A DNA stretch of 64,000 nucleotides from Cristatella mucedo (Eukaryota > Bryozoa > Phylactolaemata > Cristatellidae), in contig WPIO01000056.1 in assembly GCA_009760855.2 (NCBI GenBank), positions 2,536,001-2,600,000 on the forward strand. Direction: 5' to 3'. The notes beneath the pieces are model-generated. The model did not search any database and was not told the DNA's origin. It saw only the letters and a program-made list of their open reading frames with translations. Positions within the stretch are counted from its first letter, which is position 1. Each line of letters opens with the position of its first letter. Below, one piece after another: positions 1-34,801 of this stretch. Position numbers and translations under genes: made by a program.

Positions 1-2
1 GC

Positions 3-2191
3 AAAAGCGATTGCTGCTCTCACGAGAGTGACTCGCTCCGGGCAGAGGAGCAGCAGCAGGGGCAGGGGGCAGAGCTGGAAGCTCGCGACTCGCCGCGACG
101 ACAGTCGTCGGCCGATGATTGTCGCGGTAACGAAGAAGAGGCTGCAGACGGTGGTGACGTCGATGGCAGCGATGGAGACCAGGATGACGACGACGACGAT
201 GAAGGGTGGATAACGCCGAGTAATCTCAAGCAGGTCCAGGCAGAAATGCGAAGCCAGAGTGGAGACACCACCAAAACAGATTCGGTCGTGGTGGGATGTG
301 TCACGACAGACTTTGCCATGCAGGTACGAGTGCACGGCCATCACTGCTCTCAGGCTTGCACCAGGGTGGAGGTACTACGAGTGGTTGGTTGGTTACATTT
401 GAGGTCTAAACAGCATAAAAGTGGTCTTGCTTGCATTAACTGGGCAGTTCGAGAACTAGACCCTGCATTATTTACTCGTTAGCCAGTGCACTTGGCAGAC
501 TCGGTCCAGCAGCGCAGTGCAGTGGCTTGGACTTGACACTTAATGAGTCTCACGCCTCCGTCTGAGAGACCCTGGGATACTTGCTCTGCATCCTTAAGAT
601 AACCGGGTAGCAGTCGCTGGTGTGACTTTTTTGCGGTAGGGGGCTGGGCAGGCCGCTGCGTCAGGCTCGTCTGCTGCCGTGTCCGCAGTGTGTGCCTGTG
701 CCTAGCAGCAGGCTGTTTTCTTGCCCAGGCTCGTGGCAGGCACGACAAGCAATCTTGCTGCGGCTAAAGGGCCTGCACGCGAGGGCCACGTGCTGCCTTG
801 GCATGAGCAGCTGCTCTCCCTGATCTGCAATCTGTGGCGACGGCCATTGCAAGCAGGGCTGCCCTGCTCGGTGCAAGCAGCTGCAGTCGGCTGATGTGGC
901 TGCTGCACTGGTGCCTGCAGGTTCCACTTGCTAGGCACGCTGATTGCAGCTCTCCGCTGTGGCGGACACCGGACGTTGTGCCACTGTCAGCCATCTTGCT
1001 TTGGCTGCCATCTTGCTGGTTCGCATCGGAAATGGAGCATTGACCTGGGAGGCTGAATTTTGGGCTGCAAGCAATCAGAGCAGCCCGATGACATCATGGC
1101 ACCTCGATACGCCTGCTGCTCGGCAATTCAGCCCTTCGATGCTGTACACTTCTTTTGCTATGCACCGTGCTGCCTGCACTGCTGCTCCCGGTATTTTCAT
1201 GTGCTGATCGTCCATTTTAGAACGTTCTGATTCAGATGGGACTCAACGTGGTCTCGTGCGATGGTCTGATAATCAAGAGAGCGCGCAGCTACGTTCTGCG
1301 CTGCGCGGCTTGCTTCAAGTGAGTCGCGCGCCCGCATGGCATGCCGCCTCCTGCTGCTAGTCGGGAATCGTTGCGTTGCCGTTGGCGCTGCAAAGCTGCC
1401 TCTTTGACGCGCTGCTGCCCAGTTCGTCGCTCGGTCGCGCTGGCCACCACTGGAGCCATCGGCGTTCCGCCGGCGAGCGGGGGTCCCCTCCCCTCCCCTG
1501 TTCTCCCGTAGGCGACCGGTTGCATGCGTAGATAGCGCCCCTGTCCACGCAGCTCGAATCTCACTCAACCATCGCCGTCGCAGGATCACTGCCAACGTGA
1601 CGAAGCAGTTCTGCTACCATTGCGGTAATAAGATGCTGCAAAAAGTGTCGGCCACTGTCAACGAGGACGGCAGCGTGAGCTACTACCTGTCCCGCAGGAA
1701 GCCGATCACGACTAGAGGCCTCAAGGTGAGCAACCTCTGCCTAGTTCCGGTCACGTGCGAGGCGCTCCGGCCTCTGCCTCCCACCAGTGCGAGTGAGTGA
1801 ATTCGCCTGGCTGGCTGGCGGGCTGGCACTCGAGCGCTCCCTGCCGCCTGTGCAGCAGCAGCAGCAGCCGTTCTCGTCCTTGCAGTTCTCCTTGCCGATG
1901 CCCAAAGGAGGCAAGCACGCCGTGAACCCGCGACTGGCCGAGGACCAGCCCGCTCCGCAGCAGCGCGCCTCCAAGATGGCGCAGCAGCGCAGCGGCAAGG
2001 ACGTCTTCGCTGACGACTACGTGGCTCAGGCCTCGCCGTTTGCAGTGCACGACGTCGTGAGCAGGGCCGCCCGGCTGGGCATAAGGAACGGCGGCGGCGA
2101 GGGTCCGAAGCAGCAGCAGCAGCCCGAAGAGACCTACTACTGGAACCGAAGGAACCCCAACGAAGTGCGCAAGCACGGGCGGCGGAAGTAG
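3..2191 (+). CDS. NOB1: NOB1, 20S pre-rRNA endonuclease, 3' part (4 exons)
   Basis: Exons 3..323 (open at the window edge), 1221..1318, 1584..1725 and 1886..2191 join in phase; all introns are GT-AG. NOB1 is the endonuclease that cuts 20S pre-rRNA at the 3' end of 18S rRNA inside pre-40S particles. Seen: an acidic Asp run followed by EGWITPSNLKQ, then CVTTDFAMQ, the family's signature before its zinc ribbon. The second and third exons give CAAC and FCYHC, the two Cys pairs of the zinc ribbon. The last exon has LPMPKGGKHAVNPRL and a basic C-terminus ending HGRRK. The N-terminal PIN nuclease domain must lie upstream of the window. A Q4 stretch near the C-terminus is lineage-specific. The stop is TAG at 2189. 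Confidence 0.95.
324..1220 (+). other. NOB1 intron between the acidic region and zinc-ribbon exons
   Basis: Bounded by CAG|GTACGA and TTTTAG|AAC. GC-rich and CAG/CTG-rich, with no coding or repeat family I recognise. The two following introns (1319..1583, 1726..1885) are short and equally featureless. Confidence 0.85.
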
Positions 2192-2481
2192 ACGAGCCGT
2201 CGGCCGGCGCACCTCCTTAGGAGGAGGCTTCTGTGGGGTGGCAGGGTTCGAAGCAGGGTTGCTGCTTTGTGGTGTGTGCGGCGGTCTGTGCTGCTCGTCA
2301 GCTTCTGACCGCGCGAGATGTCTCGTGAGGTGTGGAACAAGCGCCGGAGCCGGATGTCCCGCACTCTCCCTCTCCCCTTCCCCCCCCCCCCTTTGCCGTG
2401 CATGTTCGCCCCATGCCGTGCACGTGAAATGGAACAGGAACTAGTTGCACACGCTTCGTGGCCAGCAGCCAGTCTCAGCCC

Positions 2482-2487
2482 TTTATT
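2482..2487 (-). promoter_or_regulatory. Candidate poly(A) signal for the ZCCHC14-like gene
   Basis: AATAAA on the minus strand (TTTATT on plus), about 720 bp beyond that gene's stop. It lies upstream of the NOB1 signal on the other strand, so the two 3'UTRs would overlap. Confidence 0.45.
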
Positions 2488-2655
2488 CGCGTCGTCAGTT
2501 GGCTCGGACACGGCAACTCGGTCCGTGCAGAAGCTCTGCTCTGCTCGGAGCTGCTGCTCGCGCGGTGCACGTGAGCACGGCCGATTGAAAGGCCGAGCTC
2601 AGCCCACTACGTGGGTGTATCACGTGGCTCTGGGTCGGTGGCCGAGTTGCCTGCT

Positions 2656-2661
2656 AATAAA
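2656..2661 (+). promoter_or_regulatory. Candidate poly(A) signal for NOB1
   Basis: AATAAA, 465 bp after the NOB1 stop; it is the first canonical hexamer downstream. Confidence 0.55.
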
Positions 2662-3205
2662 TTACAGGCTGAAGCCAGCATGGTGCGAATAGCATTCGCT
2701 TGCTGCTGCGGTCGTGCACAGTCGTGTGTGAGTGCAGCACTCGTCGTGAGGCCGAGGCTTGCCTCGGCCTCAATCGCTACCGTGCACTGTCCTCGGCAGC
2801 ATAACTAACATGAGCGGCAAGCAGTGCAGTGCGTCTGCGCAGAGGGCGCCCTCGTGGAGCTGGTCTAGCTGTGAAGGCAGCCTCCTCTCCTCCCCCGTAA
2901 GACGAGCGACGACGTAGGTCGAGGACACAAGAAGAAGAATGCTGCCGTCCAGCGCCGGCCAGCCGGTGCTGGTGCAACACTGCCTCGCCGAAGCAGCGGC
3001 TCGGTTCGGCAGCAGGGGTGCACGCCAGGTGGCGCCACCGTCTTGAGTGCATGCGTTCGTGCACGCTTGGGTGCGCGTGGCCCTGCCACTTGCATAGGGT
3101 TAGCGTAGCAGCGCCTGAGCTACGATGGCGCCTTGCGCCTCAACACGTGCCCCCCCCCACTACCATTCATTCCTCCATGCCCCGGCTGGGTGCAAGCTCA
3201 CCCGG

Positions 3206-18194
<14,989 letters not shown>

Positions 18195-18980
18195 GTCTCG
18201 CCGCCGCCGCCGGTCGTCGCGGGCTCCTGCGTTCGAGCGGCACGAGTTGGCTCGTGCTTCCCGCCAGCCGCTCCGCGCCGACGACAAGTAACGGAGCGCG
18301 CGATCCTCTTACGACGGATGCGTGGCGCAGAGCGCCGACGCTACGACAAACGGCGGCGGGGCATTCCCGCAGGCGAGCTGCGACAGACGCAGACGCACGA
18401 TAGAGAGCTCCACCAGCCAGCTGGGGGCCCGGATGCGCGGAAGTGGTATCAAGCCGGCGGCGCGACGGCGACGCCTACCGGGCACGGCGCATGTCCAGCA
18501 GTCGGGGGCAGAGCTAAATTAGTTTCGAGAATTTTTCTACTACCACTCGCCTAGCGGTACGTAGCAAGTGGTAGTAATGGCGGCTGCCCGTCGGCGCCAT
18601 TGATTGGGTGATGCGAAACGCGTGCGTTAAAAGTCGGTTAGGTTAAGGAGAGTGCTGGAAATCGTTAGCATTTCTTGACTCGCATGCCTTAGCAACCGGA
18701 CACGCCATAATCTATGGTTTAATACCTATTCAAGGCCATCTACGGTTATACTCAATTTACCTTGGGATTCGAACCAGTCCTGTACTTTGGGACAAAGTGA
18801 GCTGTGTGTTGTGACTGGTTCTGTACAAATGTGGCCTTTTATGGATTTGGAATAGACTGCACTACGTGAACGCCGCAGGCTAGTTCAATTACGGGCGCTC
18901 TCGGCAAGTTAGCGCTCGGGTTAAAATTCAGTCATCGTTCCAGCATTCGGCTCAGCCAGACAAAGCAGCACGACCTCGTC
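18195..18980. other. 5' flank of the ZCCHC14-like gene
   Basis: The first 300 bp are CpG-rich and probably hold the promoter and 5'UTR (minus-strand transcription). The rest is AT-neutral with no recognised element. Confidence 0.5.
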
Positions 18981-18984
18981 ATGC

Positions 18985-19145
18985 TCCTGCTGGTTTGGCC
19001 CTCCCTGGTGATTAAGGTGCTCTCGCCCCGACCAAGGAGATCCGGCCGAGGTCGTGGGCTCGAGCCCGGTGGCGGCGTATGTGAAGCGCCTGAATAGAGA
19101 TTTACGTTCTCTTATGGCGCTATGCAAGTGAATTATATTATCTTA
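18985..19145 (+). mobile_element. tRNA-derived SINE, type C
   Basis: Head TGGTGATTAAGGTGCTCTCG, B-box-like GGGCTCGAGCCC, and tail CTGAATAGAGATTTACGTTC then TTATGGCGCTATGCAAGTG and an ATT-rich end. Confidence 0.82.
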
Positions 19146-22040
19146 TGGAAAGATTGCCTGGATTATTATCCAGCCAGAGGAGCTAGCATTTCGAAGTACA
19201 TCCTGTGTTGGTTTTAGCACTGGTCTGGCGTTAGCCGAAACTCTCAAGGAACAACTGCTAGACTTCAGTGTGGCTTCTCGTGCGACGACAAATCGTGCCT
19301 CTGAGGGAGGGCTTGCCGACGACGGTGCATTTCGCGATCGTTGCTTGTAAAGCAAGTTGCTGCTTATGCTGGCTCCTTGGCTGACTTTCGTCTGCTGCTC
19401 GTAACCCTGGACTGCTGCTTGCCTGTTCGTCTCCTTCTAGGGTGCTTCTTCGGCAATCTTCCACAATCGCACTGACTTCTCGAGTTAATTGCCGAAAACT
19501 TAGAACATTCGGTCGACTGCATTGCTACCGACAGCGTTTAAGAACCTATTCCAAAATTCCTATAATCAGCTCAGAGCATCATCAGCCACAGACCGTCGAA
19601 TCCAAGCTTATCTACTTTGCCAAAAACAGGGAGAAAGGTGAAAGTGCCGAACAGCGAATTAAGTGGAGCTGGAAACATGGAGCTTATTAATTGTCTGGCG
19701 ATCCAGCCCAAACTTCCGGTGGATAGCGGCTGGGCATCGGTAGTTTTTATTGACTTAAACCATGTCGATTCCAGTCCAGCGAAGCTCGTTCGACAAGAGT
19801 GCAAGGTTTCGTGGCAGCTCACGACTCGCTGGTCCACAAGTCTTAGCTTATACAATATTAAGAAATGCATCAAACCTCTTGGTTCACTAAAGACAGCTAT
19901 GCAGGACGACTATTCGAAGTCCACTGCCACATACAGGTGATGTCACGCATTGTACATTATTTTAGAGTACGTGGACGGTCAGCCACGAAGCTTATTAGTT
20001 AAGTAGCCGTGCACGTGCCAGTTCTGATAAAGAACAAAACGTCACTGATCCAATTACTCGCTTGCCCAAGCTGTCTACTAACACTTCAAATTTGCCTTTC
20101 ATCCTGCTCAAAACTTTACCTCAGTCCGTGGCTGCCCAGCAGATTTCGGCAATGTCCCGTCGACGACTGGAGATAATCATGGCAGCCATATCGACTACCG
20201 GTGGAACTATTTCAGGTAACCATCTACTATGCACTGCAATTATAAGTATTCGCAAATACAAAAGTGAGTTGAGTGAAGCGAACTTAATTCGGAAGCCCAG
20301 CATAATTAAGAACTGCGGTACTGTGGAGAACAGCAATTTCTAGCGGGTCAACATACTGTACTAGTCAGTCACACAAGGGGTGCAGCTCTTGGACGAGAAC
20401 TAAATCCTAACCAATAGGAAATACACCAAACTCAGCATCATCAAACACCTCAGGTAAACTCGACCAACTGCTGAAGAGTTAAGTCGTATATATTTAAACA
20501 TACACACATCGATATATACACACACATTGGTGGATTCTTCCAGATGCTCTTTTGTGACATTGTAGCTCGGTTCTCTGAGGCAGTAGCAGCCTTCATCTGA
20601 ATGTTCTACAAAAATTCCAAAAGCCTGTGTGAACAGCCAGAAGGCAGAAAGCAGCTTACTTTCATTGCCAGCCACGCAATATTGCAGCCACGTAAGAAAA
20701 GCCTCGCAGAAAAGGAGCGGTTCACGATTTTACGGCAAAAAACCTTCGGTCCTACCTATCAGCTGCAATGGACAAGCGCACCTAGGCAAACTTCCGACTA
20801 GAACAAGGCAAGAGTTGCACAAAAGAGGAGAAATACCTACTACCCAAGACTGCTTGGCAGTCGGCTCCTCGGGGAGATAATGGCAAGCCAAACAAATTGC
20901 CGGTGCTAGCCACTACTCTTCTCCAAGAAAAACCCACGCCGGGCAGTGGATGGCTTGCATCGGAGCTAGGCTGCTGCTGGCAATCGGACAAACATCAACT
21001 GCCACGACTTTTTACAATTTTGCATTTACAATTGGCCAGCTCTACGATTTCACAGCTCACGCGAGCAATTGACCACAGAGCCACACAGAGCCAACATCTG
21101 CATCTGAGGACAACTCGTTTTAGTCTTTCTACCTCTCGATATCTGCCATTACGACACCATACATTTCTTGCTAAAGGTGCAACTGACCAGCAAGTCGTGA
21201 GCTGAGACAATGCTGGTTCCGAGAGGCTCTGCCACGGTGCTCGCAGGTTGAGGCTTAGTGCAGCGGTTGGATAAGGGAATTGTGTCCAAAGGTGTGCTAT
21301 GTGCGCCTGTGGGGGAGCAATGTACTTCGTATCTGTGACTCGAGCAACACTTTCTCAAACTCTGAAATACTATCAGACAGGCATGCAAATCGCAGTACAA
21401 AGCTCTATTAAGGGACTAAACATTCTGCCACACATTACCGAAGAGCACATCACATTACCGAAGAGCAGGGGATCGATAAGCCGATGGCATGCGATGCTGC
21501 CACACATATTGACCACAACAGTGATCGTGGGCTAGTTGTGCTGCACATCCACACGGCACATGCGGGTGGGAAATAGCCTACGAGTGTGTTGGTTCGACAA
21601 CTTGAAGCTATGCTGTTAAGAAAGCACGACCAACCCCATTCAAACCAGTGAGCTTAGTTGCTGCAGGTGATGGAATAGTCCAACCACGTCTATAGTATTA
21701 ATAATAGTAATAGTAAAAATAGGTTTGTCGCATAGCATCCTAAGAGAAACAAACCACAAATTCCATTAACAATATACTCCCAAAGAAGGACTTGAGTGTA
21801 CAGAATTCAGCCATGCTCTCTGATTCAATGGTGAGTGACCACATACACAGTATAAGCATGACTAAGCAAACAAAAGACAGAATGCATGCGAACCCAGCAT
21901 ATGCTGTGAGGAACTAGTGCCAATTTAGCTTTTCTTTAATGTCACGTCATGGTTGTCATGCCATTGATGGTGCAAAACTGCAACTTCTTGCAACCTTGTC
22001 CTACTTCTACGATGCATATATCCGATGCTGCCATGCATAA
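19146..22040. other. 2.9 kb with no supported gene
   Basis: Only short open frames, none resembling a family I know. A few short direct repeats (e.g. CACATTACCGAAGAGCA twice near 21433-21465). Possibly old transposon DNA. Confidence 0.5.
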
Positions 22041-23345
22041 CTAACATAACAAATGTCCTTACTTATAGCCTCAGAACATGTCCCTGTCCTTTTCAAAAAG
22101 GTTGTAGTGAGGTCACTAATTAAGAAAGCAACACTAGACCAAGAGAACTTAAGTAACTATTACTCAGTCTCCCTTCTACTATTCCTATCAAAAACACTGG
22201 ATAGTTGTTGCAGACCAGCTGAACTCTTACATTGAAACTTCAAACATAGCAAGCAAGTTCCACATTGATTTTTGAGCTAATCATTACACAGAGTCAGTAT
22301 TGCTTAGGGTTTATAACGACCTTCTCAGAAATGCTGACTTATTGATATTTTTGACAATAGATAAGTCTCTCAGCTTGTTTTGCTTGATCTTTCGGCAGCA
22401 TTCGATACTATTGATCACCGAGTTCATCTCGAGCACCTCTCATCTCGCCTGGGCATATATTAAACTGTACTATAATGGCCTCGGTGGGAGACTCCAGAGT
22501 ATTGATGTGAACAGAAACAGATCATTCGATGAACCAATGAAAAATATGGTCACATACCTACGGGCTCTGTTCTTGATCTATTTCTCTTCACAGTTTTTAC
22601 TCTTACTGATACAATCACCAAGTACAATCTAGGCTTTCACTTCTATGCAGATGACAATCAGTTGTACCTTTGCTATGATCCATCCCAGCCCTCCAGTTCG
22701 ACGAACTCTTAAGTCCCTTGCTGACATCCGCACATGGATGGCAGCAAAATTTCTCAAATTAAATGACGATAAAAAACAACTTACTTGTCATGGGAAACCA
22801 AGTGTGAATCAGAAATTGAAAATTGCAATGCTCTCAATCGGCTCTGTTAGCATATGTCCTGTTAAATCTGCACAAAATCTAGGTGCCCTGTTCAAAAGTG
22901 ACCTTGCACTAAACGACCACATCAGCTCCACAGTCAAGTCTGCCGACTTCCAGCTACATAACATTGCTACAATACGGGCTAGCTTAGACAGGGATACTCA
23001 GTCCAAATTGGTCCATGCATTTGTAACATCCCATCTCGACTTCTGCAATTCACTGCTAGTCTATCGTCCTGTGCCATCAAGCGCTCACAGTTGGTGCAAA
23101 ACTGCAACTAGGCTTGTCTGTCGTGAGAGTCGAAGTTTCCACTTTATACCACTTCTTGCCGATCTGCACTGGCTCCAAATCAAGTAGCGCAACCACTTTA
23201 AGGTTCTGTCACTCACTTTTAGGTCCCTTCATTCTCTGGCTCCAGCCTACCTATATTAACTACTCCCTGGTCAGGCTAAGCATTGTACCGCCTGCTTTTC
23301 TGGCTGTAAAGCAGAGCAGCTGGATCCATCAGTCTATAAAACGAT
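22040..23345 (+). mobile_element. CR1/L2-like LINE, RT domain copy
   Basis: Reads KKATLDQENLSNYYSVSLL, then FHFYADDNQLYLCYDPSQPS (intact YADD box near 22648), WMAAKFLKLNDDK, KLVHAFVTSHLDFCNSL and LADLHWL, with frameshifts and stops. It lacks the hairpin tail. It best preserves the catalytic region among the copies. Confidence 0.88.
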
Positions 23346-24676
23346 AAATACCCGGATTGCAACCATACATCGTCAATCTCAGCACTCTGTAATCACAGGA
23401 CTGAATCCTTAAAAAAGACGTTGTCACGGCACTTTTGGTACACGTAGCACTGACCCAAGGCATGCCTATGTACAACTTGCCTAGGCATTAAACGGCTAAT
23501 GAGAAAGAAAATGTGTGCTTTAAACGAACAGGAACACACCAAGCTCAGTGGCTGCTGCATCCAAACCACATTTATTATCAATGTATGACTTTCAGCATCG
23601 GCTTTTCCAGAAGTTCGCCCGTGCATCTGCCAAACCAGTTCTTGGGAGGAGCACGTCACGAAAGCATCAAATTTATTAAACGCTGCTCTTCCAGTAGTCC
23701 CGATGCGCAGCAACCCACTACAGCACTCCCACGTTACAAGAGGCTGGCATCACTGAGGGGTTATCTCCAAGCGCCGTCAAGGCAAGACAACGAAACATGA
23801 GATCGAGAAACACAAGAGAACCACTAGTCAACCTTCTGGAGGCTGATGCAAGAAATTGGCAAAAGACCGGACCGCTGGGCAAATTACTCAAACGATCACC
23901 TTTGATCAGTCAACGCAGGCGAGTCACATTATAGAAGTGCAATCGTCAGAATCATATCAACTCGCTTTGCCCTGTCGAAAACAAAGAGATCGTCGTGCTA
24001 ATTGCTCAGCTCCAATGACATTTTTGTCGTGCTAATTGTTCAGCTTCAATGACACTTTAACGCAAGTTTAAGTCAGCCAGCTGCACCTATATATAGTGCA
24101 TCCTCTATCAACTATACCATCATATAGTGCATCCTTCATCGTAGATATCCCAGGTGTGCAGCACATAGATTCAACGAATGAACACAATCCCTTAGTGGGG
24201 GTCAACCAGTTAAAATAGTTAAACCAGCTACTCAATAAGCTATTATCGTGCATAATCTATATGCAAAGAAGAGTTCATGTGCAAACAACTACGGCAATAA
24301 GACACTAGCAGCACAACCTCGCAAGGACTAAACAATGACTTGCAATCGCACTGTATTGGGTACTAATTGAGACCAACATCATCAGGCAGCATTAAACTAC
24401 CCAAGGCTACCTTCGACGGCACACGTGCATGCATGCACGTGCATGCAACAATCACCACCTAGCGCGTGTGCATGCCGACATCGCCACAAGGTGACAGCAC
24501 GTAGCTGTTTCCTTGCCACGTGCGCTACGAAACACCGTACAGCCTGCTGACAGCCTGACTGGGAAGCACAGCCAAGTACGACATCAGCCGGGAGCAATTC
24601 GCACGTTCGACGACACCTCGTACCTGCATGTCTGTCTGTCTGTCTGCTGCGCCGGCGCATCGATCGTCCGGCGCCG
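23346..24676. other. Region downstream of SURF6, no gene seen
   Basis: May include the SURF6 3'UTR (minus strand). Contains an 18-bp perfect palindrome at 24430-24447 and short ATATAGTGCATC direct repeats near 24090-24130. Confidence 0.45.
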
Positions 24677-25551
24677 TCAGAACCCGCTTATCAGCCGTCC
24701 CTTGCTTTTCAGGCGCTTGACTTTGTTGTCCTTTTTGCTCTGCTTGCGAGCCTGGATGTTCTTCTGCCGCTTCTCCTGCCGCTCCTGCAGCCGCTGCTCC
24801 ACGCTCTCCGCGCGCGACTGCCACTCCTTGCGGGACTTCTCCTTCCTCTTTTCCTGCAGCTTGATCGACTTCTTGATGAGGGCCGGGTCGTCTCGCACCT
24901 TCACGCCCTTGGCCTTGTCTATGGCGGCAGTCCAGAGCCGCTTGGCCTCCACCTCGGACGCTTTCGACGCGTCGGTGGCTTTCAGCTGAGCGAGCGTCTC
25001 CTGCTCGCGCTCGGCTTTGCGCAGCAGGTCCCTGAAGCTCTTCTGGCCCGCTTTCGGCCGGCCTCTCGCGGCGGACGCAGCGCTCGAGAACTCGAACTTG
25101 CTGAACGCCAGCTTGCTTTCGGCCGGAGCGGCGGCCGCGGCGCCGACGACGGCGCCGCCGCCGCCGGCCGCCGACGACGACTTGGACGCCTCGTTCTTCG
25201 CCTGCTTGCCGCTCGACTCCCGCTCGGCCTTCTTCCGTATCCGGAGCCGGACTTTGCTCTCCTTGCGTCGCAGCTTCCTCTTCTCCAGGAACTCGTCGGC
25301 GGTGACCGCGTGGCGCTTGCCGCGCAGCTCGTCGATTCGATGTCGAAGCTTGTCCCGCAGATCTTCCAAGCTCAGTCGCGTCTTCTCGGGCGGCGGCGGC
25401 GGCGCCCGCCGCCGCCGCGAATCGGCGCCGCCGGCGGCGGCCGCCTGCGCGGCGACCATGCGGCTGGCCAGCTCGGACACGGTCACATTCTCGGCGGGAT
25501 CGAAGCGAGCGCGCCGCAGACGAGCCTTGTCGGACATGTCGCCCGCTTTGT

Positions 25552-25593
<42 letters not shown>

Positions 25594-25762
25594 AGGTTTC
25601 CAGCAGCTGCTTGCTGCGCTCTTCGGACAGCTGCTGGGTGACGTCTTTGTCGAAATAGAATGCGGGCGGCACCAGGTCCACCATCGCCATGAAGAACGCA
25701 TTCGAAGACTGCAGACGATTTCGCAGCTCGCCTACGTCGACGGCCGCGGCCGAAGACGTCAT
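24677..25762 (-). CDS. SURF6: SURF6, nucleolar ribosome-biogenesis protein (361 aa, one exon)
   Basis: SURF6 (yeast Rrp14) is a basic nucleolar RNA-binding protein of pre-60S and pre-40S assembly. Seen: N-terminal FFMAMVDLVPPAFYF, then LRDKLRHRIDELRGKR, the conserved SURF6 N-terminal block. The C-terminal block contains SFRDLLRKAERE, EAKRLWTAAIDKAKGVKVRDD and LIKKSIKLQEKRKEKSRKEW, then RQEKRQKNIQARKQSKK, all colinear with the family. The tail is Lys/Arg-rich, fitting nucleolar targeting. The frame is open further upstream but the first ATG is at 25762. A GCC/GGC tract encodes 12 Gly after ETC, and Ala and Ser runs also occur. No introns. It is divergent from PFDN5, with 275 bp between the start codons. 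Confidence 0.94.
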
Positions 25763-26037
25763 CGCGCGAGATGAAGGCAAGCGCAGCTCCCGAGGCGGCC
25801 GCTACCGAGCGCAGCCGGAGAGCGTGGGCAAGTGCGCCGCCATCGTTTAGAGGTAATATCTGCGACACACCCGTACTGAAACGATTACCAGGATTGAAGG
25901 AGGGGCAAGCGAATCATAGTTAGAGTTTCAAAAAATTTCTTAATTTTACTATCTGGGCTGTAAGTTGATGTGCACCTCTTGTGAAACTGTGCGTCCCCGC
26001 TTGACTTCAGATTGCTGTTGCCGAGGAACGGTTCATC
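25763..26037. promoter_or_regulatory. Head-to-head promoter region, SURF6 / PFDN5
   Basis: Only 275 bp separate the two start codons and there is no repeat in between, so both genes probably share this interval for initiation. No TATA box was identified. Confidence 0.65.
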
Positions 26038-33493
<7,456 letters not shown>

Positions 33494-34580
33494 GTGGCTG
33501 TGGCCCCGCCCGGTATCGTTGGGCTGCAAGATGTGGCTGATCTGGCCTGCATTGTAGTGCAGCCGTGTCTGACATTGGCCACGGCGTGTGGTGCAGGCAC
33601 GGTCCACAGCATCGCTGCCGCTTCTGTTGGCTGCAGCAGCAGACGATCGACCGACGAGCCTGCTGACTGCGTGGCTGGCTGTTGCTATGGCACTCTGCTT
33701 CAGTAGCCCTACGGCTTATATGTGTATGTGCTGCATGTGTGGCTGTTTCCTCAGGCGACCTTGCCATGTTCGCTGGGCGTCTGAACTTTGATGTGTCAGC
33801 AGCAATCTATCTCGATTGCATCACATCTCAGCCGACCGGGTGCTTGTTGCCAAGGCTGGGCTCCTGCAAGGCGCTGCATGAAAAACGATTGCTGTTGTTA
33901 TCTCTCCAATAGACTAATCGTCTAATTAAAAAGTGTCTTCTGGATGACATTCGGCTGAGTGCTTACGTGTACGTGCACGAGACAGTGGCTGCCCTTGACT
34001 ACCGAGATTGCTTTGATGTGGTGTCGCCGAGTTAGCACGACCAGCACTTTTCTTGGAGCTCATCACTGTTAAGCTGCTCTCCATCTCCGCTGCAGCCTAC
34101 GGTGGCATCCGAGGTTCCATGCACACCGAGCCACCTTGTGGGCGAGGCTGGGCCCTGATATCATGCAAAGTTCGATGTCCTTTGTGCTGAATAATCCTGT
34201 GCGAGCTTTTGCGGTATCAGCAGGAGCTGTTGCAATGCAAGTGGCCACGCACTAGCGATGGACACGTGGATGCCCACGTGTCCACGGCCGGTAAGCATCT
34301 GAGATGGCAGCAGTTCGATGCATCGAAGAATATCGCGTCCTGTGAACCCCTCCCACCTAACTTGCTATTGTAATATAATGTATCCCGTCTGTAACTCCAC
34401 TAAGCCGCAAGGACTAAGCGGGTGTTCTGCAGGAGAGGGCTCTATAGTGCACTCAAAGCCTAGACGGCATTCGGTACGTACCGTGCAGCCAGCAGACTTA
34501 TGCAGCAAAGAGAAAGTTGGCAAGAAGGTGAGACACTTAGCTGAGTCAGAGAGCGATCGAGGAAGTAAGTAGCATTGAAG
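33494..34580. other. PFDN5 3' flank
   Basis: A variant poly(A) signal ATTAAA at ~33925 may end the PFDN5 mRNA. No other gene. Near 34395-34420 a reverse GC-hairpin (CCGCTTAGTCCTTGCGG) may be the tail of the LINE relic that follows. Confidence 0.45.
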
Positions 34581-34801
34581 TAGCACGTCAGGACGGCTGG
34601 AAAAGATGTACCATAGTCAGCAGCAGGAGAATAAATGTCGTTGCAAAAGAATTGTGGCGGTGAGTTCCACAGTCTCGGACCTGCCGAGCAAAAGCTTCTG
34701 TCGCTAGCAATCTTTAAGCTGAGGAATGCAGCAGCTAATTTATTATTCATTAAGGACCCGAGCAGATGCAATAGGAGGCTGAAACTGGTGCAGTAGTTCA
34801 A
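34460..34801 (-). mobile_element. LINE C-terminal fragment, another family
   Basis: Minus-strand frame reads SLKIASDRSFCSAGPRLWNS, the SFSxAxPRLWNSLP motif at the end of CR1/L2-type ORF2, then an unrelated tail. It differs from the main LINE family (APKAWNSLP). Confidence 0.65.

Larger units (their letters stand above)
2192..3205. other. Intergenic tail-to-tail region, NOB1 / ZCCHC14-like
   Basis: Holds the two converging 3'UTRs and their candidate poly(A) signals. A C-run at 2380-2390 and several CACGTG motifs are visible. No other gene seen. Confidence 0.6.

Noticed and set aside
24525-25868. 447-codon Arg-rich frame on minus
   Set aside because: Shadow frame of SURF6; the SURF6 frame carries the family motifs.
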